Shown here in pieces: positions 1-6,556 of a stretch of DNA of 6,556 nt. The stretch spans positions 1 to 6,556 of the forward strand of contig WJJU01000615.1 of assembly GCA_014729595.1 (NCBI GenBank). The letters run 5' to 3'. The translations under genes and the position numbers were made by a program. The notes beneath the pieces are model-generated. The model searched no databases. It was not told where the DNA came from and saw only the letters and a list, made by a program, of their open reading frames with translations. Position 1 is the first letter of the stretch. The number at the start of each line of letters is the position of its first letter. This DNA is from Chitinivibrionales bacterium (GTDB taxonomy: Bacteria; Fibrobacterota; Chitinivibrionia; Chitinivibrionales; WJMI01).

Positions 1-1
1 C

Positions 2-3000
2 TATAATCCTTCTGGCACGGCGATCGCCGCCGCGCTTTCAGTCAATGTTGACGTATCGACGGCTGCGGCGTATATCGTCGGCGGCGTCCAGGTGGATTCC
101 GATACGTCGGTTACCGTACGGGCGTCGGGAGATCTTGATTCCGACGCGCAATCGGATGCTCTTGCGGTTGGGAACGACCCTGGTGTCGGCGCAACGATCG
201 CATTGAGTATCGCATCGCCCGAGATCACGGCCGAGATCGGTGGAAACGTCTCCGCTCCCCTCGTACGCATTCAGACGGGGATGGCGGGCGACGGTGTCGG
301 CACGGCGGGTGCTCATGCAACCTCGGGCGCCGGTGCCGCCGATTTGGGGGTAGCCGGCAGTCTTGCAATGAACCTCTCAATGGGAACAAGCCGGGCGCTT
401 CTGCGGTCGGGCGCGAGCGTTGCGCCGGTTGGGAGCGGAAGCAGTCTCGAGGTTGGGGTCGTGAATGTTGCTGAGATGAATGCGACGGCGGATGCAAAAA
501 CAATCGGGACGACCGGGATTGGCGGCTCGATTGCGGTCAACCTTGGGTTCAACGATGTTGTAGCGAAGATCGATGACAATGCATCCATTATCGGCGGGCA
601 CAATGTGTCTGTCGATGCCGCTCACGATATAGCGATGGACACTACCGCAAAAGCGGGGGCTCAGGGAGGCGTTGCACCGGCCGGTGCGGTGGCGTTCTCG
701 TATGCGGGGAACGAAACGCTTGCCGCCGTCGGAGCCGGCTCGGTAATTGATTTAAAGGGAACGATGGCAATCGAATCCGATCACGTGTCGACGACGGCCG
801 TGACGGCGCGTGGTGATACCGCCGGTACCGATGTTACGATTGGCGGCGCTGTCGGTATTAACGTTTCCAACGATTCGGCCCATGCCGTTTTGTCGCGTGA
901 TCTCGAAACGGCCGGAAATGTAACCATCGTATCGTCCGCGGAGACCGATGCATCGGTGAGTGTTATTGCCGGTGCAAATGGTACGGCGGTTGAGGCGGAT
1001 GATACGGCGGATGACACGATGACCGAGGTGCTCGATTTCTATGATCCGGGCGAGGGGACCGACGAAGAAGTAGATGTTCCATCGGTGGGAAGTATGTTGG
1101 TGGAAGAATCCGATGATGCCGATGTCGCGCTCCCCGATTTGGGGGTAGCCGCGACCATTGGCGCAAACTTGGTATTCACCGGTAATGAGGCGGTCATTGA
1201 GGATGGTGTGACGGTGACGGTTGATGGTAACCTTACCGTGGCGGCGAATATAGATACCGACGCGGCAACGGATAGCGATTCTTCGACCGTAGACAGTGCT
1301 ACCGGTATTGGGGCCGGTGTTGCGGTCAACTATACCGATGTCGATAACAGCGCGATAATTGGCGCTGCAACCGTTACCGCTTCGGAATTACTGGTTTCCG
1401 CGACCAACATAAGTGGTGAAATCAACGACGTTTCCGTAGTTGCGGAAGCGGGGTCCGGTATTGATGAGGTAGGGGTTGCCGGTTCGATCGCGGTAAATGC
1501 CGGTTCATATACGACCGAAGCCCGCATTGCGGGCGATGCGGTTGTCGTCGCGAGTGATGCCGTGATTTCAAGCGAGAGCACGATGGGCCTGTTGGCTTCG
1601 GCGGGTGGATTGGTAACCGGCGGTTCCGGCGTCGGCGCTTCGATTGCGTTGAATTCGATCGTTCATCGGACGGAGGCATCGATCGGCGAAGCGGCATCAG
1701 CCGATGCCGGCTTGACGGTGGTGGATGTATCGGGGGTTCTGACGATTCAGGCCGCGGGTTCTCAAAGCCTCTTGACGAATGTTGCCGGTGCGGTAACCTC
1801 GGCGCCGGCGGGATTGGCGGGCTCCATCGCGCTTAATGCGGTCGTTGCCACCACTAGAGCGTACACCGGTAGTGATGCGCGAATCAATCAAAATGGTTCC
1901 CTCGGCGCGGACCCGTCACAGAGTGTACGGATACGGGCGGAAGGGACGACCAGTCTGCTCAGCCGAGCGGGTGCGGCGCCCGGGGTGGATATCGCCGGTG
2001 TCGGCGCGGCGCTTGACGTCGGTAGCATTGCCAATGAAACGAGTGCCTATGCGGATGGAATCGTATCGGCAAACGGGAATGTGATTATCGAGGCGGTATC
2101 GACCGAAAATATAGATTCGATAGTTACTGCGGCGGGAGTTTCCGATATCGCCGTCATTGCCGGTTCGGGCTCACTCTATCTAATTACGCCGGTTACACAG
2201 GGTTATATAGCCGGCGGGGCGACGGTCACGGCGGACAATGTTATAGTGTCGGCGGACGATGTAAGTTCGGTCGATGTCAATGCCGGATCGGCGGGAGCCG
2301 CATACGGCGTGAGTCTTGGCGCCTCGGTAGCGGCGCCGGTCTTGTCGAAAACGACGCAGGCATTCATTGGGGCGGGAGCGACTGTTACAACCTATGGTAC
2401 GAACGAGGTCGACGCCAAGAGTGGGGAGTTCAAGGTAACGTATGAGTCCGATACATCCGACGCCGGTGAGATCGAAGCTCCCGATTACCTCGAAATTGCA
2501 TCCTATTTGGGCGATATTTTCGATCTGGAGCTTTTCGGGTATGATTTGGATTACCTCACCGGCGTCGAGGCATTCGCCGAAGATCCTTCCATTAGCGGTC
2601 AACGCGTCGCAACGCCCGAAACCGTCAAAGTACGCGGATTGGCGATAACCGCCCTGTCCCGCGACGATCTCGAAATGTCGACGAGCGGGAAGTCGGCGGC
2701 GATCGGAGCGACACCCGGCTTCTCCGCCGGTGCGGGCCTTCTTCAGAATCAAACGACGGCCTACATTGCCGGGGGTGCCGTCATAAATAATGATTTGACC
2801 GGTGCGCATGGAGATCAATCGGTGCTGGTGTCGGCCGGAAGCGATTCTTACTATATGGGTCTTGCCGGAATGATGAGTGCCGCTATTGTTAACGCGGGGC
2901 CGGCGCTGCAATTGGCCGGTGTCGGCAATACCACCGAAGCGTACATCGGCTCGGCCGCGAATGTCAAATCGAATAGAAACGTTGAAGTCACCGCTTCGGC

Positions 3001-6000
3001 TCGCGAGCATGTTCTTGCGGTCGCCGGAGGCTTGTCGGCCGGAGGTATAGGATTGGCGGCGTCTATACCGGTCGTGTCGATTGACACACACACCTACGCT
3101 TACATTGACGGAATCGTTGAGGCGGAAGGTAATGTTGTCGTTCGAGCAAAAGATATAACGGAGACCCATCTATACGGCGGCAGTTTCGCGCTCGGCGTCG
3201 GCGCGAACGTGCAGACTTCGCTGGGTGTTACGGTTGTCAACAAGGATACACAAGCATTCATAGGTGACGGTGCGGTGGTAAATGCAAAGGCAAATCATAC
3301 CGACGGCGTCGTGGCATACAATGATGAGATCGATACGGCCGGTGACGATCCCGTGTTCGCGCAAGAAACAATCAAGGGACTATCCGTCGAAGCCTACTCG
3401 GTCGAGCAGGTGACGAACCTGATCGGAAGCGCCGGTTTGAATGCGGGTATTTCGATTTCGGGTACCGCAACGGCCGAGGTGGTCACGGCGGTTACACGAG
3501 CCTATATCGCCGATGCCGACGTCAACCTCGATGCGACGGGAGCGAATGCCGCACAGACGGTCAATGTTTCGGCGGTGAATGATGTATGGGTGTTTGGGGT
3601 ATCGTTGGGGCTTGGCGCGAGTGCCGGTGTAAATACGGCAATCGGAGCCGATTTCGGATTCTTGCAAAACGATACCTTGGGGTATATCGGCGCGGGCGCT
3701 CACGTGAATGCCCGCCGAGACGTCAATGTCAACGCCTTTGCAATCAAGAATATCGATAGTTTTGTCGGGGGATTGACGGGCTCCTACGGCTTGGGGCTGC
3801 GCGGGTCGTTTTCGCTCCATGCAATCGGGAAGCGAGTGGCGCTCTCGGGCGATTCGGTTCCGGATAGCGATGTTCAGGATGCGATCGATACGGTATTCAG
3901 CGCAATCGACGGAGCGCTGGGGCCGATTCGGGAATCTCTGGATACCCAGGTTGCCACCCTTTCCGATACGGTGGTAGACTTGCTGAACGGTTATGCGGAG
4001 GGAGTCGGTAATAGTACGGCGGCGGCGAATGCGGTAACCGACTCCGCGCCCAAGAGCTCGGTTGCCGACGCCTTGGCGCATAATGATTCCACCGGTGGCA
4101 CGGCCGCTTCGATCGAGGGTGGAATGGTTACGGCGGGACGCGATGTGAACCTGTCGGCTGAAGAGAACATATCCGCAATCCTCGATACCTCCTATACCTT
4201 CGCGATTCCATTCAGCTCATCACTCTCGTTTACTTTGGATACCGGTTTGTTGGCGAACTATAGCACCGCACGATCATTCATCGCGGGTGGTGCCGCTGTT
4301 ACCGCCGCTCGCGATATTGTTCTCGATGCTTTTCAGGGCGGTGACACCGCCGTTTCGGGCACCTTCGCTTTAAACCTTGGGGGCATGGAATCGGCCGCTT
4401 ATCTGGACAACGCCAATGTGAACGCGACACGCAATCTGGACATAACCGCTCGCAAGGAGTCACTTGCCGCATTCAGCGCGCTCATGCCGGGTTGGTCGGG
4501 ATTGAACTATAAGGTTTCTCTCAATCAAGCGGAGAATGTGACCAACGCTCACATCGCGAACGGCTCCATTGTCGATGTTGGCGCCGCGGTTACGCTTCTT
4601 GCCGAGGATAATGCAACTATCGATGTTAAAGCGGTTTCTGCGGCAATATCGTTCACCGAAGGCGGCTTGGGATTCGGCGCTTCCGTCGGTGTTAACAATA
4701 CGGCCAACACGACGAGCGCCTTTGTTGATGATTCAGTAATTACCTCGGCAACGAGTCTCGAGGTTAACGCGAAGTCTACACCGATTATAAAAGCGATTGT
4801 AGCGGGCGTTCAGGGGGCCGACAGTTTCGCTCTTGGCGCCTCGTTCGCTATGAATACCATGAACAATACGGTGGATGCGCACATATCGGGTACGTCGGAT
4901 GTCACTATCCCCGGCGCCGTAACAGTGCACGCTTTGGGAACACCGACTATCCAAGCTCTTGCCGGTGGCGTCGGCGGATCGCTTAGCTCGAGTGTCGGGG
5001 CAACGGCGGCGATCAATAACATCAGCGATACGATCAAAGCGTACATCGATGCGGCAACGATCACCTCTACGGGGGCCGGCATACTGGTCAAGGCGGAATC
5101 AAATGCCGTGCTGGAGACCATTTCCGCCGGTGGAGCGGGGGCCGGAACCTTTGCGATGGGTGGTTCGGTATCGCTTAACACAATCGGCACGACGGTTGAT
5201 GCTCACATAAGCGGGGGCGCCGATGTAACCGCGGCGGGTTCGGTGATCGTCAGTGCTTCCGATTCCCCCGAAATACGGTCCCTTGCCGGCGCGGTGCAGG
5301 GTGCGGGCACGGTTGCAATAGGCGCCGCATTCGCCACCAATACCATCAGCTCAACCACACTGGCATACATCGAGGGAGCTTCGGTCGAATCGACGGGCGA
5401 GACGGTTCAAGTCATTGCCGACTCGGATCCCGAGATCCGGGCGTTATCGGCGGGAATCTCCGGTTCAGGCACCGTTGCGGTAACGGGTGCGGTTTCATTG
5501 AATGATATCGGCACGATCGTGAAAGCATACGCCGGAGACGGCGCAAGCATTGCCGGAAACAACGGTATAGACATTACGGCAACCGACGGCGCATTCATCT
5601 GGTCCCTTTCGGGGCAGGCTTCCGGTTCGGGCGGTGTAAGCGTTGGCGGAGCGGCCTCATACAATAAAATTCACTCGAGCGTCGAGGCCTACGCCTACGG
5701 TGCAACGCTTGCAGCTTCGGGTGGTTCCATTCGCATACGCGCGAATGAATCCTCATCCATTGAAACGATCGCGGCGTCGGGGGCCGGCGGTGCCTATGTA
5801 GGACTTGCCGGATCGGTCGCCATCAACATTATGGACAACACCGTTGTTGCATATATCAGCACCTCAACGGCCACGGCGCACGATAACATTCTGGTTCAAG
5901 CCGTTTCCGACAACGAGATCAAGACCTACGGTGGCTCCGCCGGCGGCGCCATTGTGGGTATCGCGGGAAGCGTGAGTATCAACACGATTCATAATACCAC

Positions 6001-6556
6001 CGAAGCCTTCATCGACAAATCGACCGTGGCGGCTTATGGTGACGGCGGTTATAGCGTTATAAAAGATTGGAACCCTTCGAGCGGCACCGAAACGACCGAA
6101 TCGATCAAGGGGTTGGCCGTTATCGCCGATGCCGATGAATCCATCGAATCCTTCTCCGGCTCGATTGCCGGTGGTATTGTGGGAATCGGCGGAAACGTAA
6201 CCGTCAACGAGGTCGGTGACGTTACCGAATCGTACATAAGTGACTCTTCGATCAACAGTGCGTCGGATTACGGCACCGCCGTCAAGGTGAAAGCGCATCA
6301 GAACACCGATATCGAAACATTCGGCGGTGTCCTTGCCGGTGGTATTGTCGGTATCGGCGGTATCTACAGCAGTACAAAGGTAATAAATCAAACCACGGCG
6401 CGCATTTCCGACGCATCCACCGAAGTATTTGCCGGCGCGGACGTTGAGGTCGGCGCTTTGAGTCGCGAGAAGGTGGAGGCGAAGAGCTTTGGTGGGGGGG
6501 GGGGTGTGGTCGGTCTTGCCGGCTCCGTCGCGGTAGTCGAGGTAGATACTCTGACC
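2..6556 (+). CDS. Giant repetitive beta-solenoid surface protein (adhesin/filamentous haemagglutinin-like), internal fragment, partial at both ends
   Basis: Reading from base 2 gives 2185 sense codons without a stop, and the repeat pattern stays in phase throughout, so there is no frameshift. No start, signal peptide, secretion domain or C-terminal anchor is visible; both ends lie outside the window. About 35 units of roughly 54 residues each begin with T-x-x-A-[YFH]-I, followed by a short G-x-x-V turn, a V-x-V-x-A strand, an A-G-G region and often G-[SA]-[VIL]-x-x-N. Alternating small or hydrophobic residues, Gly/Asn turns, low Lys/Arg and complete absence of Cys fit a secreted parallel beta-helix. 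From general knowledge, such repeats occur in filamentous haemagglutinins, two-partner-secreted adhesins, LktA-like leukotoxins and other giant bacterial surface proteins. Adhesion or cell-cell contact is an inference. Five inserts interrupt the array. Confidence is high for the coding frame and repeat nature, moderate for the solenoid fold, and low for function. Confidence 0.95.
59..2035 (+). repeat. N-terminal-side repeat block, units 1-11, with Asn-ending motif
   Basis: Units 1-5 measure 54, 55, 56, 53 and 54 codons; unit 6 is 102 because of an acidic insert; units 7-11 measure 54, 56, 52, 61 and 62. Most carry the closing motif G-[SA]-[LIV]-x-x-N, for example GSLAMN, GSIAVN (twice), GAVGIN, GVAVN, GSIALN and ASIALN. 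The anchor is more divergent here than downstream: AYI in unit 1, but AEI, ALL, AKI, AAV, AVI, ARI and ASI in later units. A 16-base identical stretch encoding D-L-G-V-A occurs at 341-356 and 1136-1151, in equivalent repeat positions. Confidence 0.7.
992..1138 (+). other. Acidic insert in unit 6 (49 residues)
   Basis: Residues 331-379 break the beta-repeat pattern after position 39 of unit 6. Nineteen of the 49 residues are Asp or Glu, and there is no Lys or Arg. Unit 6 is 102 codons instead of about 54, so the excess of 48 matches the insert almost exactly. The repeat resumes with L-G-V-A at 1139. An extruded acidic loop, possibly calcium-binding, is plausible, but no EF-hand or RTX nonapeptide pattern is seen. 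Confidence 0.7.
2411..2617 (+). other. Acidic, aromatic-rich insert in unit 14 (69 residues)
   Basis: Residues 804-872 are unlike the surrounding repeat. They contain 17 Asp/Glu, only 3 Lys/Arg and 9 Tyr/Phe, with a Leu/Tyr/Phe/Asp-rich core at about 2480-2560. The segment sits between the first strand of the unit and its V-x-V-x-A strand. The solenoid is rejoined by E-T-V-K-V-R-G-L at 2618-2641. It may be a small domain or extended loop projecting from the fibre. No known domain is recognised. Confidence 0.65.
3293..3364 (+). other. Short acidic insert in unit 18 (24 residues)
   Basis: Residues 1098-1121 hold six Asp/Glu and no Lys or Arg, with a D-D-P turn. The insert lies at nearly the same point of the unit as those in units 14 and 33. 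The repeat is re-entered through E-T-I-K-G-L at 3365-3382, closely matching the re-entry motif of the other two. Confidence 0.6.
3851..4099 (+). other. Helical, coiled-coil-like insert between units 20 and 21 (83 residues)
   Basis: Residues 1284-1366 replace the Gly-rich beta pattern with an amphipathic sequence. In 3869-3985, numbering from the Asp at 3869, hydrophobic residues fall at 2, 6, 9, 13, 17, 20, 24, 28, 31, 35 and 38, which is 3/4 spacing typical of a coiled coil. A Gly-Pro at 18-19 could make a bend, giving a helical hairpin instead of one long helix. The following Ala/Ser/Asn/Asp-rich stretch to 4099 looks like a flexible linker. Unit 20 is 142 codons because of this insert, which is placed at the unit boundary. 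Confidence 0.65.
4868..5839 (+). repeat. Six consecutive repeat units of exactly 162 bp
   Basis: Units start at 4868, 5030, 5192, 5354, 5516 and 5678, and the next starts at 5840, so each is exactly 54 codons. Within the unit, position 4 is Ala in all six, position 5 is His or Tyr, positions 18-22 form a V-x-V-x-A-like strand, and position 50 is Asn in all six. The codons for the shared T-V-D-A-H-I-S-G at 4868 and 5192 differ at several synonymous sites. This points to protein-level conservation, not a fresh DNA duplication. Confidence 0.85.
6041..6097 (+). other. Short polar insert in unit 33 (19 residues)
   Basis: Residues 2014-2032 include a G-G-Y turn and one of the four Trp of the fragment (K-D-W-N-P). 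They extend unit 33 to 75 codons. The insert is followed by E-S-I-K-G-L at 6098-6115, the same kind of re-entry motif as after the inserts in units 14 and 18, and at the same place in the repeat. Confidence 0.55.
6494..6504 (+). repeat. Run of 11 G inside the coding frame (possible slippage tract)
   Basis: Eleven consecutive G encode most of a G-G-G-G stretch in the A-G-G region of unit 35. With 11 G the repeat continues correctly downstream (V-V-G-L-A-G-S-V). Loss of one G would bring a TAG at 6534-6536 into frame about ten codons later; gain of one G gives no stop before the window ends. Homopolymers of this length are known phase-variation tracts in bacterial surface protein genes, but they are also common sites of sequencing error. 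Confidence 0.6.

Larger units (their letters stand above)
2351..3850 (+). repeat. Four-unit super-repeat (units 14-17 versus 18-20)
   Basis: Units 14 and 18 both begin T-Q-A-F-I-G-x-G-A-x-V and both carry a long acidic insert at about the same point. Units 15 and 19, both 60 codons, share A-Y-I-A and then D-x-T-G-A-x-x-x-Q-[ST]-V-x-V-S-A. Units 16 and 20 share Y-I-G-x-x-A-x-V, then R-[ND]-V-x-V-x-A-x-A, then G-G-L. The period from unit 14 to unit 18 is 894 bp (2351 to 3245). The matches are at protein level; DNA identity is limited, so the duplication is old. Confidence 0.6.
2036..4537 (+). repeat. Central repeat block, units 12-23, insert-rich and mostly lacking the Asn motif
   Basis: Unit lengths are 52, 53, 133, 60, 53, 52, 82, 60, 142, 56, 41 and 50 codons. 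The anchor is well kept (AYI, GYI, AFI), but most units end in other sequences rather than G-S-V-x-x-N. Examples are the regions before 2192, 2351, 2750, 2930 and 3491. Three of the five inserts lie here. Units 14-16 resemble units 18-20 in order, which suggests duplication of a multi-unit segment. Confidence 0.65.
59..6556 (+). repeat. Tandem degenerate repeat of about 54 codons, 35 units
   Basis: Aligning on the x-x-x-A-[YFH]-I anchor gives unit starts at 59, 221, 386, 554, 713, 875, 1181, 1343, 1511, 1667, 1850, 2036, 2192, 2351, 2750, 2930, 3089, 3245, 3491, 3671, 4097, 4265, 4388, 4538, 4709, 4868, 5030, 5192, 5354, 5516, 5678, 5840, 5996, 6221 and 6389. Most units are 50-62 codons. Five are stretched by inserts: 102, 133, 82, 142 and 75 codons. 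One is short, at 41 codons (4265-4387). All spacings are whole codons. The repeats are clear in protein but weak in DNA, so the array is old and conserved at the protein level. A 54-residue unit could make about three solenoid turns of 18 residues; this is inference. Confidence 0.85.
4538..6556 (+). repeat. C-terminal-side repeat block, units 24-35, most regular part
   Basis: Unit lengths are 57, 53, then six times 54, then 52, 75 and 56 codons, with the last unit cut by the window end. The closing Asn motif is present in nearly every unit (GSVSLN, GAVSLN, GSVAIN, GSVSIN, GNVTVN and similar), and the anchor is usually A-[YHF]-I. Units 31-35 form a subfamily with an A-G-G-x-[IV]-V-G-[IL]-[AG]-G core. 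Units 33 and 34 share 14 identical bases at 6167-6180 and 6335-6348, suggesting a more recent local duplication. Confidence 0.75.

Noticed and set aside
992..1138. RTX calcium-binding repeats
   Set aside because: The region is Asp/Glu-rich, but the G-G-x-G-x-D nonapeptide pattern is absent here and elsewhere in the frame.
341..1151. 16-base direct repeat (341-356 and 1136-1151) as attachment site or mobile-element boundary
   Set aside because: Both copies encode the same D-L-G-V-A at equivalent points of the protein repeat, so coding similarity explains them. No integrase or transposase is present.
1836..2084. Short + strand reading frame of 82 codons in another frame
   Set aside because: It overlaps the giant frame completely, and its Arg/Pro-rich product is typical of an out-of-frame translation.
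2180..3169. Long minus-strand reading frame (329 codons)
   Set aside because: It is antisense to the open repeat frame. It encodes an Arg/Gly/Ile-rich sequence with no recognisable domain, and exists because the GC-rich, biased codons of the + gene leave few stops on the opposite strand.
3380..4081. Minus-strand reading frame of 233 codons
   Set aside because: Same reason: a complementary shadow of the repeat gene, Arg-rich, with no domain and no independent gene context.
4868..5839. CRISPR array or DNA satellite
   Set aside because: The 162-bp period is exact in length, but the units differ strongly in DNA sequence and are conserved only as protein. There are no identical repeats with unique spacers.
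5864..6391. Minus-strand reading frame of 175 codons
   Set aside because: Antisense shadow. Its apparent repeats mirror the + strand repeat units.
2..6556. Pseudogene or frameshifted gene
   Set aside because: The repeat anchors stay in one frame through all 35 units, with spacings of whole codons and no stop.

Overview
The whole window is the inside of one very large protein-coding gene on the + strand. Reading from base 2, the frame stays open for 2185 codons to the last base, with no stop, no convincing start and no intergenic DNA. Both ends of the gene lie outside the window. The protein is rich in Gly, Ala, Val, Ile, Ser, Thr, Asp and Asn, poor in Lys, Arg and Pro, has four Trp and no Cys. 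It is built from about 35 tandem copies of a degenerate unit of roughly 54 residues. This is the architecture of a giant secreted or cell-surface beta-solenoid protein, of the filamentous haemagglutinin, adhesin or leukotoxin-like type. The exact function cannot be read from this fragment.

Layout: (1) Bases 2-2035, units 1-11. These have regular spacing, most units end in a G-[SA]-[VIL]-x-x-N motif, and one acidic 49-residue insert lies at 992-1138. (2) Bases 2036-4537, units 12-23. This block mostly lacks that Asn motif. It shows a four-unit super-repeat and carries the large inserts: an acidic, aromatic-rich one at 2411-2617, a short acidic one at 3293-3364, and an 83-residue segment at 3851-4099 with a heptad-like, coiled-coil-like pattern. 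(3) Bases 4538-6556, units 24-35. The Asn motif returns and six consecutive units (4868-5839) are exactly 162 bp each. The last units form a subfamily with A-G-G-x-[IV]-V-G-[IL]. A run of 11 G at 6494-6504 lies in frame close to the window end.

Organism: a moderately GC-rich bacterium is likely, judging by eye from the many GC-ending codons. The protein type favours a Gram-negative or other diderm lineage. No taxon can be named, because the window has no marker gene. No RNA gene, mobile element, CRISPR array, promoter or terminator was found. The long reading frames on the minus strand are compositional shadows of the repeat gene. The points most worth following up are the repeat hierarchy, the reuse of one insertion site with a shared re-entry motif, the predicted coiled coil inside a beta-repeat protein, and the poly-G tract that could switch the reading frame.
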